Position numbers and translations under genes: made by a program | NCBI GenBank assembly: GCA_018267365.1 | Contig: JAFDYQ010000032.1 | Location: 1 to 51,162, forward strand | From: Bacteroidota bacterium | GTDB taxonomy: Bacteria; Bacteroidota; Bacteroidia; Chitinophagales; LD1 | Reading direction: 5' to 3' | DNA length: 51,162 bases | The notes under the pieces: model-generated | The model's database searches: none | The model's input: the letters and a program-made list of their open reading frames with translations, nothing else | Told to the model about the DNA's origin: nothing | Part shown: in pieces, positions 24,676-33,668 of the stretch | How the letters are laid out: each line of letters begins with the position of its first letter | Position numbering within the stretch: the first letter of the stretch is position 1

Positions 24676-27354
24676 TTAGCCAAAAATGATGAATCTGCCA
24701 TACATTTTTATTAAATAGGATATTTGTGTATGGAATGATTCTAAATCCTTGTGCTTTTTGTTAGGATGCCTTTTTATAAACTCATTTGCAGTGTCATAAG
24801 AAGCTTGGTAATTTTGCATCTTCAGATAGAGGGACGAGAGCCTCTTAAAAACATTAGCTTGGGTTTCGAAAGTGCTGGCATATGTACTGAGAAGCTGTTT
24901 TGCTAGAATCAGATTCGCTAATGCGATTTTATAATCCTGTTCTTTGTCGGAATTATTTTCTCGATTCATTAGAATATAAGCTTCAAGAGCAAGAGTTGTG
25001 ATGCTGCGAGGGTATAGCTTTAAAATTTTTTGAGTTATCAGATATGCCTCATCATTTCTGCGCAGCCATTTGAGAAGATCTGCATATGTATTTAACACTT
25101 TCATATTTTTAGGTTGAGCGTCGACCAGGTACGAAATCATTTCCAAGGACGAATTTAAATGCGAGTTGCTTGAAGAGTCAAAAAAGTCTTTTGAGTAATA
25201 GTCACTTCGTTTAATTCCCTGTGGCCGTGAAGATTCGAACTCAAATTCAGCCCATTTGTGGTACAGTTTTGCTTTGAGATGGACAATAGGGTAGTTGTCC
25301 ATTACGTCACTTTTGGATGTAACTCGAGAGTGCAATTCGTCATAGTATTCCTCCGCAAGCTCAAAATTTTTCTGTGAGGCAATTTTTTTGATGAGCTTGA
25401 AAATGTATCTTATATCTCTTGAATAAATATGGTCGGAATTAAAATATATTGGAAGTATTTCTAATGGCGATTTAAAAACCCGCGAATAACATCTAAACTT
25501 TAATAATGCTGCGCTAGGGTGGTCATCGAGCCTTGGTAATATTTCCAGACACTCATCATCGTAGCCGAGGTTGAATAGAATTTGCGCTTCCAATAGTAGC
25601 AATGTTCCATCGCGTTGCTCCTGAGGTATAGTTTCAAGTATGATGTGTGCTTCAGGAAAATTCTCTTGTCTTATCAGATAGGTAATCAGCTCCCCTTTAC
25701 ATTTTTGGATATCAATAGAATTGAGCTGGCTTGATTCCAGCAATCGGATGAATAGCGAATTGCTTCCTAATAAAAGCATATTTGATTTTAAGAACGGCAA
25801 TGCGAGTGCCTTTTGGTTATCATATAGCTTTCGGTAGATATAGGCGTGAGAAGATTGGGCGTTACCTGCTTTGATGATTGAAATAATGTCTTCTATGAAT
25901 CTATTAATGTTGCGTTCAATATGGGGATGGCATCTAATACAAGCTTCGGCCATTGATTTGTTTGCCAATGCTAAATATATGTGTGGATATTCAGTCCTAT
26001 AATCACTGACGCTAATGAAACTCTTGAATGCTGGAGTTTTAGCAATGAGATCATGCAATTCGTCGTCTTGTTTGTTTGGTAATAACCGAGTGGAACTATA
26101 ATCTTCTGGCAAAGAGATGTTGCAATAAGTAAGGAAAGAAATAATCCAATACAAATGCTCCAGCTCTCGTTGCTTAACGGAAATATCATTTTCCCAGATT
26201 TCCCAATCCCATGATCTGTTAGACACTGCCTTTAAGTAGATTACAATCCTTAGAATTAAAGGCTGATCCTTTCGATTGATGGCAAAATCGTAGGCATTTA
26301 TACTAGCCTGTGCGTCGTCTAGGTTTAGGACTTCAGTTAAATTTTTAAATATTTCTAAATTTTCCTCATTCGTCAAAGAAAAGGAAACCTCTATCTGGTC
26401 ATCTACATACTGAGCTAGTTGCTTAATAGAATCTCGTGATTTCGTTTTATAAAAAACACTATCGCATATCACAAGTGCAATAGCAAAGCTCTCATACTTA
26501 TATTCGAAATCTTCGAATATCCTCTTGAGATAAAAATCGTTATCAACCTTTTTTAAAACGCCATCAAGGACTATAACAATTGGTTTCGTCGGCATGAGAG
26601 AAGAGGTAGGCGGAAGTAAGTCGAAAGAAAATTCGCCATCATTAACGATAAAAAAATTGAACTGAGAGTCGTATTTCTTCAGGAACTGCCAAATGAAAGT
26701 CGTTTTTCCTTCTCCATGCTCTTTACTTGAAATAAATATTGAACTTTTTATTTCGACATTGGATTCTATCAGTTGAGCTAAGTTTCCAGTACATTCTGTA
26801 TTTCCCTGAATCCAACTAAAAATTCTATCTGAAAAATCAGGAAGAGAGATTTTAGATGCAACAGCTTGTGGTGCATAATTACTATCACATTCAACTAAGA
26901 AGTACTGTTGTAATGCTTTTAAATTTCTACTCGTTTTGTTCTTCCAAAACTTTTTGTCTACATACTCGACTGTTTGCGGCTCCTGTTGCTTGTAATACGC
27001 AGCCTTATCTTGCTTCCAATACTCTCCATAGTTATGCCTATTATATTCGCTAGCAACGTCAACGTGAGTTGGGTAATTACGCAAATGATATAACAAGAAG
27101 GACAATCTATGGGCCCATCTCGGTTTCTCACTCTTATCTATGCCCTTGAGTACCTTATAAAGAGATTTATGGGAACCATCCTCTCCTTTTCCTTGGGACA
27201 GACGAGCGATTCCCAATTTACCCTCAATTTTACCGCAAACAATAGATACTTCACTAGGCGTCGGACAATCCCCATCATAAGGCACACCTAATTCCGAAGA
27301 AATATTTCGGAAAACCCACAAAATAATCTCTTGAATATCAATTGGTTCTTTCAT
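24676..27354 (-). CDS. Large STAND-like P-loop NTPase with TPR-rich C-terminus
   Basis: 892 residues from ATG 27354; a TTG 54 bases upstream would add 18 residues of doubtful value. The N-terminal about 170 residues match nothing I know. A P-loop follows at 209-219 (SSKEHGEGKTT; the first Gly of Walker A is replaced but GEGKTT is intact), with Walker B IVIVLDGV at 259-266 (D264). A helical region continues to about 550, then repeated amphipathic helix pairs (for example YNYADLLKWL-like and ALANLILAKQLL units) to the end, read as TPRs. NTPase-plus-repeat layout is that of STAND signalling ATPases, many of which act in phage defence, so that role is an inference. AT-rich compared with the genes to its left; first gene after tRNA-Val, facing it. 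Confidence 0.7.
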   Translation of the reverse strand: MKEPIDIQEIILWVFRNISSELGVPYDGDCPTPSEVSIVCGKIEGKLGIARLSQGKGEDGSHKSLYKVLKGIDKSEKPRWAHRLSFLLYHLRNYPTHVDVASEYNRHNYGEYWKQDKAAYYKQQEPQTVEYVDKKFWKNKTSRNLKALQQYFLVECDSNYAPQAVASKISLPDFSDRIFSWIQGNTECTGNLAQLIESNVEIKSSIFISSKEHGEGKTTFIWQFLKKYDSQFNFFIVNDGEFSFDLLPPTSSLMPTKPIVIVLDGVLKKVDNDFYLKRIFEDFEYKYESFAIALVICDSVFYKTKSRDSIKQLAQYVDDQIEVSFSLTNEENLEIFKNLTEVLNLDDAQASINAYDFAINRKDQPLILRIVIYLKAVSNRSWDWEIWENDISVKQRELEHLYWIISFLTYCNISLPEDYSSTRLLPNKQDDELHDLIAKTPAFKSFISVSDYRTEYPHIYLALANKSMAEACIRCHPHIERNINRFIEDIISIIKAGNAQSSHAYIYRKLYDNQKALALPFLKSNMLLLGSNSLFIRLLESSQLNSIDIQKCKGELITYLIRQENFPEAHIILETIPQEQRDGTLLLLEAQILFNLGYDDECLEILPRLDDHPSAALLKFRCYSRVFKSPLEILPIYFNSDHIYSRDIRYIFKLIKKIASQKNFELAEEYYDELHSRVTSKSDVMDNYPIVHLKAKLYHKWAEFEFESSRPQGIKRSDYYSKDFFDSSSNSHLNSSLEMISYLVDAQPKNMKVLNTYADLLKWLRRNDEAYLITQKILKLYPRSITTLALEAYILMNRENNSDKEQDYKIALANLILAKQLLSTYASTFETQANVFKRLSSLYLKMQNYQASYDTANEFIKRHPNKKHKDLESFHTQISYLIKMYGRFIIFG

Positions 27355-27716
27355 TTTTCTAGGAAAATAACCTTTTTCTGAAATAACGATCAAGAAACTA
27401 CCAACCAACCAACCATCTCTTTACATCGTGAAAGGAGGAGTATTCTGAAAGCTAAACTTTTTCAATCACAAAAAAAAGCCCTCGCATAGAAGTAAAGGTG
27501 AACTCGGCAAAGATAAAAGCCGGGTTTACCACCCGACCTGAGGACACAAAGATAGGTTGCAAATAGCTAAAAGATTGCCCATCCCGCTATAGCAACCCCG
27601 AAAAGAATCCTCGGAGACTAGCATACACCCGGCCGGGTATGCTGTCAATCCGAAATGATTCCTACCGCTTTGATTCCGAAGGTCTTATTACAAAACCATT
27701 GTAAAATAAGACTGTT
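27355..27716. other. Gene-free leader region of the mobilization operon
   Basis: Divergent gap between the STAND gene and the first mobilization-operon gene. It contains an imperfect palindrome GCATACACCCGG / CCGGGTATGC at 27623-27644 and the inverted repeat at 27682-27712. No coding sequence or tRNA is seen. It could hold promoters in both directions and, less certainly, a transfer origin. Confidence 0.5.
27682..27712. repeat. Inverted repeat before the first operon gene
   Basis: GTCTTATTAC / GTAAAATAAGAC pair except for two bulged bases, with a 9-nt loop. The repeat ends 4 bp before ATG 27717, where it could be an operator or shape the 5' end of the transcript. Confidence 0.5.
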
Positions 27717-27959
27717 ATGGAAAATCAAAAAAATTTAGACCACCATTCGGACGAAGAGTCGCTCATGCGTTTTAACCGGACGACTTCTGCTAGACACGTC
27801 CGCATGGGCGACTACAAGCCTGATACTATCATCAAGAAAAATGACAAAGTCAACACTAGCGAGCAGACAGCTCAGGCACTTTCGCGCCCCAGAAACTACT
27901 GGCTGTATCCTCTGCTCCATTTGGTAAAGAAAAAAGATGGCAACGATGAAAGCAAATGA
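27717..27959 (+). CDS. Hypothetical protein, first gene of the mobilization operon
   Basis: 80 residues, hydrophilic and charged, with no signal peptide or known motif. It overlaps the following HTH gene by 14 bp, counted from that gene's ATG 27946. Real coding is supported by this overlap and by the operon order, not by homology. Confidence 0.5.
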   Translation: MENQKNLDHHSDEESLMRFNRTTSARHVRMGDYKPDTIIKKNDKVNTSEQTAQALSRPRNYWLYPLLHLVKKKDGNDESK

Positions 27960-28227
27960 AATCATCTCGATCAGAAGTGATGCTTTCTACGAACTCATTG
28001 ATTGCGTCATTGAACATATTTCAACGATGTATAACCTGGACAAAGCAGATCGCTGGGTCAGCCCAGAGGAGTGCATGAGACTGCTCAACATACGGAGCCG
28101 AACGACCTTGTTTGAGATGAGAGCGCAGGGAAAGATCGCGTTCTCGCAGGTATCGCATAAGAACATTCTCTATGACCGGCAATCCATACTGGCGTATATC
28201 CAATCAAACAAAAAGGAGACATTCTAA
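27946..28227 (+). CDS. Small HTH_17/excisionase-like DNA-binding protein
   Basis: 93 residues from ATG 27946 (ATG 27937 adds three). The C-terminal half, WVSPEECMRLLNIRSRTTLFEMRAQGKIAFSQVSHKNILYDRQSILAYI, is the winged-helix HTH_17 domain found in Bacteroidota element-encoded helix-turn-helix proteins and excisionases. An N-terminal helix (about 5-35) may serve dimerisation. It could regulate the operon or act with the tyrosine recombinase at 48812-49747. Its TAA stop overlaps the next ATG by one base. Confidence 0.8.
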   Translation: MKANEIISIRSDAFYELIDCVIEHISTMYNLDKADRWVSPEECMRLLNIRSRTTLFEMRAQGKIAFSQVSHKNILYDRQSILAYIQSNKKETF

Positions 28228-28466
28228 TGGAACAGCAAAGTAAGACCTACATCGACGGGTTTAACGTCGGTTTCAAGATGCGGCAGTACAATCCTGAACT
28301 GTTGGAAAAGCTCAAGCCGTCGCTATCGTCAGAAAAGGACTATGAGCGGGGTGTAATAGAAGGAGCAGAAGAATATGACCGCACAAAGCAAAAGACGAAT
28401 GAGCAGGATTTTGAAAACATCAGAAATAATAATGACAAGACTAAATCACTTGAGCAGTCGAGATAG
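28227..28466 (+). CDS. Small hypothetical protein
   Basis: 79 residues, hydrophilic, mostly helical, rich in Glu, Lys and Asn. The ATG shares a base with the stop of the HTH gene (TAATG), a strong sign of translational coupling. No domain recognised. Confidence 0.55.
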   Translation: MEQQSKTYIDGFNVGFKMRQYNPELLEKLKPSLSSEKDYERGVIEGAEEYDRTKQKTNEQDFENIRNNNDKTKSLEQSR

Positions 28467-28523
28467 GGATACTTAAAGGCGACTGTTCAATCACTAAAGA
28501 TTTCACACATAAAATCTATAATA

Positions 28524-29396
28524 ATGAAAAACAGAATTACCATCCTCTTAATGAAGAATACAGCCTGGCGGGTGTTAATGGCAGCTTTCTTCATGGCACT
28601 GGCTTCTTGTAACGAAAGCGGTCATTCAGAATTGAAACTCACCCCAGAGCGTAGTGACAGAAGCCTTTCTACGCATTCGCAGTGGCTGTTTAGGGACAGA
28701 TGGTACGACCTTAAGTTTACCAAGTCTGTCGCCGTGTATGACTTTTATGACGAAGTGCCTAAGGGCATGTCGTATTACAGCTACATACGAGAAGACAAAT
28801 TTTGCCCATATATGGAGGATATTAGGAAGCCGCTGGAAGGCATAGCGCAAGATGAGCACTTTTCAGATCGGGATTTGGCTGAATGCGTTTTGGCGTGGAC
28901 GCAATCTATACCGTATGAAAAGGATCCGCCTGGACCGAGAGAATTCATTCGGTTCCCCATTCTCACATTATTGGATAATAGAGGTGATTGCGAAGATCAT
29001 GCCCTACTCTTTTCATGCACCATGGCAAGTTTGGGTAAGCCGTCATGCCTAATAGTGATACCGGGACAGACGCACATGGCGGCGGGTGTCGCATTAGACG
29101 AGTGGGATGGGCCGTATTTCACGGGACCGAGCGGACGGCATTATGTATTTGCCGAAGCGACGTGGCCTAATACACCCTTGGGTAAGGTGTCTTATCCCTC
29201 AGATAGTGTATTAATTTATGAAATAGACCCCATCGTTTCAGTCACTCGGTACGCAAAATTGGAGATATCTCAGGACGATATCTACCGAGAGCGGAACAAT
29301 GGATGGACCAATCCAGATATTGTTGAAAAAGAGAGCAACACTTTATGGAATTCCTGGGAGACAAATGACGCCTCTTTGAAAAATAAGTTGCCATGA
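28524..29396 (+). CDS. Lipoprotein with transglutaminase-like Cys-His-Glu core
   Basis: 290 residues. The signal ends in a lipobox (ALASC, lipidated C29), so the domain faces the periplasm or surface. The core reads LLDNRGDCEDHALLFSCTMA with nucleophile C156, then GQTHMAAGVAL with H184, then YVFAEATWP with E211: the order and local sequence of transglutaminase-like (papain-fold) enzymes, with Glu in the third place. Members hydrolyse or transfer amide bonds; a role in opening peptidoglycan or altering surface proteins during transfer would fit but is inference. Its stop overlaps the next ATG by 4 bp. Confidence 0.75.
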   Translation: MKNRITILLMKNTAWRVLMAAFFMALASCNESGHSELKLTPERSDRSLSTHSQWLFRDRWYDLKFTKSVAVYDFYDEVPKGMSYYSYIREDKFCPYMEDIRKPLEGIAQDEHFSDRDLAECVLAWTQSIPYEKDPPGPREFIRFPILTLLDNRGDCEDHALLFSCTMASLGKPSCLIVIPGQTHMAAGVALDEWDGPYFTGPSGRHYVFAEATWPNTPLGKVSYPSDSVLIYEIDPIVSVTRYAKLEISQDDIYRERNNGWTNPDIVEKESNTLWNSWETNDASLKNKLP

Positions 29397-29722
29397 TTCA
29401 TCCTGACTATCCTGTCACACGCATCAGCAACACCTATGATCTTACCCAAGAAGACTTGGACAGATATGGCATACAGGATCTAGACGACTTACAAGATGTG
29501 TGGGAGCAGTTCAAGGCATTTCAGCGCAGAGATGGAACGGATGATCACGAAGACGAATTACGACTCCTTCAAGATGAGGAGCGCATCGAGGAAATCCGAT
29601 ATCACGAAATGGAATATTGGGCAGCTGAGCAGGAGCGCATAAGCGATAAGGAATTGAATAATCTCATTGAATTTGAGCGGATGCGCTCGAGTGGTAGAGA
29701 TACTGCCGAAATGGAACGCTAA
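29393..29722 (+). CDS. Hypothetical acidic protein
   Basis: 109 residues, very rich in Asp, Glu and Arg and predicted all-helical (coiled coil about 60-100). No signal peptide or known domain. Start ATG overlaps the stop of the transglutaminase-like gene (ATGA). Operon position is the only clue to its role. Confidence 0.55.
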   Translation: MIHPDYPVTRISNTYDLTQEDLDRYGIQDLDDLQDVWEQFKAFQRRDGTDDHEDELRLLQDEERIEEIRYHEMEYWAAEQERISDKELNNLIEFERMRSSGRDTAEMER

Positions 29723-29747
29723 ATCATTGTTGACTTAAAGCATCGAT

Positions 29748-30743
29748 ATGAAAGTAACGAAAGAAAGTGATGAGCTTATTACGCTCATCAGGGAGACAAG
29801 CAAGACATACACCCGAGAAACAGTTGCCGACGCAATAGGGTGCATCAATGCGTCGAAAGAACAGATTGATCTATGCGTGAAAGCAATTTATAGACGTTTT
29901 GAGGTTTTACGATCTCATGTAAGGCACGAATTGGACTCCTATGCCCTGTCGAAGCTCAAAGCCGTGGACAAACTGGAGTATGAAGAGCATGCAAGGGAAA
30001 GCCGGGAAAAGATCAAGGCAAACGCAGATAAGGAACGGATTCTCACTGACCGGAAGTACCGTTTAGAGCCAATGACGTATGACTGGTCGCAGTATAAAGG
30101 AAAGGTGCTTGTCGAAGGATTATTCTTCGTATGCGAGATTGGCGTTAATGCCTATGGCGTAGCTACCCTGGGTGGAGCGCTCGGAGTTGCATTTGTCGTA
30201 GCCATTGTTATTGCCATCGGTCTTTGCGTTGTGAGCATCTTCATAGGCAGGGAGTACAAGAAGCGACAAGGCCAGGACAGGAAATCCTTTGCTATAAAGT
30301 CGGCGATAGGCATGGCAATCGTGCTTGGGGTCCTTTCCATTCTACGGAGCATATGGGCCTTTGCCAATGGCGAAATGCATTTTGATAGTTCTGTCATCGG
30401 CGGTACTGCCATTTATTTCGTCATTAATGCTTTTCTCTTCTTCGCGGCAACGGTCTTTGGTACAACGCTTCCGACAGACGAAGATCGCTCGCTTAAGCAG
30501 CAGCACGACCAGGTTGATAAGGAGCTTGCAGCTTGCAAAAGTGCCATTGAACTGGAACAAAAAAGTGCATCGTCTAAGAGGGCCGAGAATTCGACCAAGG
30601 TACGCGAAAGGATTGCGCGTGAAGCGAACGCTCAATATTACGACACCCTCATCACTGGGTATTGCGAGGAAGCCGTTTTAAGCTTTTGGAGAGAGCTTTC
30701 CCTGCGCAATCCAGATTTCAAGCAGGACAACATTCTTAATTAA
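29748..30743 (+). CDS. Four-helix membrane protein with coiled-coil arms
   Basis: 331 residues. An N-terminal cytoplasmic helical arm (about 1-120) with many Lys/Glu leads to four hydrophobic segments at about 123-141, 144-168, 187-207 and 217-240, followed by a C-terminal coiled coil (about 250-300) and a helical end. The arrangement suggests an inner-membrane protein with both ends on the same side. No family recognised; placement next to lipoproteins and the coupling protein suggests an envelope-spanning assembly, which is inference. Confidence 0.65.
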   Translation: MKVTKESDELITLIRETSKTYTRETVADAIGCINASKEQIDLCVKAIYRRFEVLRSHVRHELDSYALSKLKAVDKLEYEEHARESREKIKANADKERILTDRKYRLEPMTYDWSQYKGKVLVEGLFFVCEIGVNAYGVATLGGALGVAFVVAIVIAIGLCVVSIFIGREYKKRQGQDRKSFAIKSAIGMAIVLGVLSILRSIWAFANGEMHFDSSVIGGTAIYFVINAFLFFAATVFGTTLPTDEDRSLKQQHDQVDKELAACKSAIELEQKSASSKRAENSTKVRERIAREANAQYYDTLITGYCEEAVLSFWRELSLRNPDFKQDNILN

Positions 30744-30762
30744 TTCATCAAAAACAATCATC

Positions 30763-31479
30763 ATGAAACCATCTTATCTCTTCCTCATTGTGCTTTTTGC
30801 TTCGGCCTCATGCGACAAGCGCAATGAACCCGCGGACATCGTATCCGTCTTCGTGCTCACGGACCAGACAGGCGTCGAGCAGAAATTGCCGAGTCTCGAA
30901 TCCATAAAGAAGCTCTGCAACTTGCGGATGCGGGATACATGGGGTGCGAGGTTTTCCCTCATGCCGATAAAAGACGTTGAATATACACCCATAAACAGTA
31001 TTGAATTACCGCAGGAAGGGATGCTGTTACAGAACCCTGGCCAGCGGAAAAAGGCGATTAATGACTTTTATGCCAAAGCGGGAGTCGCTATTAACCAAAT
31101 GAGCTTGCAGCCAGTAGGTAGGACTGAGTCAGAAATATTCGGGCCGTTGATGCATGCGTTAAACGCCTTAGAATCTCAGAATGTGAAGGAGGCTTATTTA
31201 ATAGTCGGAAGCGATTTGCAAGCCAATACAAAGGAATTCAGTGTATATCGCGATAAGGATATCGAAATGCTTTTAAAGCACCCCAAAAAAGTCGAGAACA
31301 TAATACTCGAAGACGCTCATTTAGGCAGACTGGATAACATAACGTGCATATTTATCTATGACGCACCTGATCCTGAAAGCTCAAGACGCTTTTCTCTCAT
31401 GGCATCTTTATTTAAGGGTATGCTTGAGCGCAAAGGTGCCAAAGTCATCATAACCGGAGGAACCTTTGGCAATGAATAA
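30763..31479 (+). CDS. Lipoprotein with VWA-like fold
   Basis: 238 residues. The lipobox ASASC places the lipidated Cys at 17. IVSVFVLTDQTG resembles the first strand and metal loop of a von Willebrand A domain, though the DxSxS residues are not conserved, and KEAYLIVGSDLQANTKEFSVY resembles its later strand and loop. A VWA-like fold without a canonical metal site is my reading; no catalytic motif is seen. It overlaps the next small gene by 14 bp. Confidence 0.6.
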   Translation: MKPSYLFLIVLFASASCDKRNEPADIVSVFVLTDQTGVEQKLPSLESIKKLCNLRMRDTWGARFSLMPIKDVEYTPINSIELPQEGMLLQNPGQRKKAINDFYAKAGVAINQMSLQPVGRTESEIFGPLMHALNALESQNVKEAYLIVGSDLQANTKEFSVYRDKDIEMLLKHPKKVENIILEDAHLGRLDNITCIFIYDAPDPESSRRFSLMASLFKGMLERKGAKVIITGGTFGNE

Positions 31480-31648
31480 GAGCAAAAAACATTGGAAGGA
31501 GTCGGCGAAGAAAGTCGGTAAGCTTATGCTCATAGGTCTCGCTAAGTTCACGGTGTTCTTCCTTTGGATCGCCTCAAAGATCCTTGAGCTGTTGCTCCAA
31601 AAGCTGAACCGTGTCATGCATGACTATTTATTCCCAGATAAAAAATAG
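31466..31648 (+). CDS. Small membrane protein
   Basis: 60 residues with one hydrophobic helix (about 19-43) flanked by lysines. The start is ATG 31466 or ATG 31472; both overlap the preceding gene. It ends 5 bp before the coupling-protein ATG. It may be a small partner that anchors the coupling protein, since that protein has little membrane sequence of its own. Confidence 0.6.
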   Translation: MAMNKSKKHWKESAKKVGKLMLIGLAKFTVFFLWIASKILELLLQKLNRVMHDYLFPDKK

Positions 31649-31653
31649 CCATC

Positions 31654-33108
31654 ATGCAGTATGCAATACCATATTTGAGAATACTCTTTGACTATTGCAT
31701 TGCCACGTGCAAGTTAGCTGTGGGTATCGTGACAAACAGCGTCTGGACGGCGTTCGATAGCTTTGAGGAGAAGGACTCTCGCACTTACAAGGCAAGTTTT
31801 GGTGAGAAAGAAGATTTGCTCAGTAGCAGCCACGGAGGATTTTGTTTAACCGGCACTGAAGACGGCTGCCTGAGCAGGCACGCGTCATACGAAAATGTCC
31901 TAGTATTCGGGCAAATTGGCACAGGAAAAACCGCCTCGATAGGGATACCGAGTGCTATGTATATACGCAATGCGAGCTTAGTCATTAACTGTCCGAGCGG
32001 CCAAAGTAAAATTGTTGCTCCTTATCTGGCAAGCAAAGGTGTCAAAATCAAGTTACTGAGATTCGACGACCCCTATCACAGCGATTCGTTCAACGTTTTC
32101 GATTACATCACATCCAAGAGCGATCGGTTCGTAATTGCCTTTGCTCTTGCTGGATTCTTAAAGCCGGGATCTGGGGACAATTTCTGGCAGCAGCAGACAA
32201 AAACGCTATTATACGTCTTCATCTCCATCCTTGATAGGCAGAAAAAGGAATTCAAGAACATGGCTAATCTTAAAGCCTTGGTGAATAAGTTCGCTGCCAA
32301 CCAGCGGTCTCTAGACAAGCTTTTTGCAAAGGTGACCGACGATGATGATCTTATTGAAGACTACAAAGGGATCATTGCCATGGAAGAAAAAGTGCTCAAA
32401 AGTGTGGTGGCCAGTGCCCAGGCTGCCCTCCAACTATGGTATGACGATGCGGTGTGTAAATCCACGTATATCAGCACGCTGGATTTATCTCAGATACGGA
32501 CAGAAGCGACCTGTATCATTATCGAGACACCTATCCAAAATAGCCGGATGTATGCACCTCTTATCAGTTTGTTCTTTGAGTTTGCCTTAAGAACACTTAT
32601 GGCTAAACTTCCAGAGAAGAAGGATCTCGACGTGTTTTTCATTATTGACGAGGCTTCGAATTTAAGGCTTGAATCACTAGGAGATATTTTAAATAACTGT
32701 CGAAAATATAGATGCGGTATTATGACTCTTTGGCAAAGTTCGCTCCAGATCGACCATAACTTCGGTTCTGCGGAAGGCGAGAGCATACGTAATGCCTCTC
32801 GAACGAAGGTTTATCTGAGCGGAGCACAGGACTTAAAGACGAGCGAGGAACTGGAGTCGCTCCTTGGAAAATCTGAGTATTTAGGCCCTGACGGCAAATC
32901 GAAGGTTAAGCCACTCATGCTGAGCCAAGACATACGCGCGATGAAGCCTGAGGAAGCTCTCATCATTTCCTCACGATCTAAACCCTTGAAGGTATCTGTT
33001 ACTCCGTACTTCAGACAGCCGTTTCTTATGATTAAGCTGAAAGGAACGCCATTCAAGGTCCACAATACCGCAGTTCCTAAAGTGATCCCCATTCTTAATC
33101 TTGGATGA
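31654..33108 (+). CDS. Type IV coupling protein (TraG/VirD4-like ATPase)
   Basis: 484 residues. A weak membrane segment lies at about 7-28. Walker A is GQIGTGKT (86-93), Walker B is VFFIIDEA (327-334), with TraG-type blocks SLVINCPSGQSK (109-119) and RFDDPYHSDSFNVFDYI (137-152), and a Gln-containing sensor region MTLWQSSLQI. These proteins carry relaxase-bound DNA to a mating channel. It is shorter than the usual 600 or more residues and lacks the two N-terminal membrane helices, which the small membrane protein upstream might replace. The stop overlaps the next ATG (ATGA). Confidence 0.9.
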   Translation: MQYAIPYLRILFDYCIATCKLAVGIVTNSVWTAFDSFEEKDSRTYKASFGEKEDLLSSSHGGFCLTGTEDGCLSRHASYENVLVFGQIGTGKTASIGIPSAMYIRNASLVINCPSGQSKIVAPYLASKGVKIKLLRFDDPYHSDSFNVFDYITSKSDRFVIAFALAGFLKPGSGDNFWQQQTKTLLYVFISILDRQKKEFKNMANLKALVNKFAANQRSLDKLFAKVTDDDDLIEDYKGIIAMEEKVLKSVVASAQAALQLWYDDAVCKSTYISTLDLSQIRTEATCIIIETPIQNSRMYAPLISLFFEFALRTLMAKLPEKKDLDVFFIIDEASNLRLESLGDILNNCRKYRCGIMTLWQSSLQIDHNFGSAEGESIRNASRTKVYLSGAQDLKTSEELESLLGKSEYLGPDGKSKVKPLMLSQDIRAMKPEEALIISSRSKPLKVSVTPYFRQPFLMIKLKGTPFKVHNTAVPKVIPILNLG

Positions 33109-33668
33109 AAGCGGTAAAACGAAATAGCGGGCTTTTTGACTATCTCGATAGTCTTGGGCGGCTTGATGCCACCGGAGATGAGCTGCGCGCATTGAAAGCG
33201 GCTTATCGGCGGGAATACATGAAGGCTTATAAACGGTCAGAGCGTATACGCAATAGGCATTATACTCTCACCTTCAAGCGCTCCGAGACGGAGGTGATCA
33301 AAAAAGCTTCAAAAGAACATGGTATGTCTGAGAATTCGTTTATAAAGGCTGCGGTCACGGGTTATTTGAATACCAGCTACGTCGTAAAAGATAGAATCGT
33401 GCTGGATTCCATTTTTCAGACGTTATTGAAATTTCAAAGTGCTATAAATCAGGTAAGAGATAGGGACAAAGGAGGGTTGTTCAAAGCTGATAAAGATTAT
33501 GATTCGTTGGTTATGTCGCTCCAAGTCATCAAGCAAAGAATTACAGAAGCATTTGCTACTCCCCCGCTACTTCAGGAGGAGATAAAGAAAGCACTAGCCA
33601 ACAATCCTAACTTCTTGCAAACCTTAAAAGATATTGTCCAAACCTATGATTCTCAAATCTTACACTAG
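33105..33668 (+). CDS. MobC-like relaxosome accessory protein
   Basis: 187 residues. The region RIRNRHYTLTFKRSETEVIKKASKEHGMSENSFIKAAVTGYL (about 46-87) has the strand-helix-helix pattern of ribbon-helix-helix and MobC-type proteins, which bind the transfer origin and help the relaxase. The rest is helical. It starts within the coupling-protein stop and overlaps the relaxase start by 23 bp. Confidence 0.75.
   Translation: MKAVKRNSGLFDYLDSLGRLDATGDELRALKAAYRREYMKAYKRSERIRNRHYTLTFKRSETEVIKKASKEHGMSENSFIKAAVTGYLNTSYVVKDRIVLDSIFQTLLKFQSAINQVRDRDKGGLFKADKDYDSLVMSLQVIKQRITEAFATPPLLQEEIKKALANNPNFLQTLKDIVQTYDSQILH

Noticed and set aside
25231..25244. 12-nt match (AGATTCGAACTC) to the T arm of tRNA-Thr, considered as the left attachment site
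   Set aside because: It lies inside the intact STAND gene in coding phase and covers only the T-loop core common to many tRNAs.
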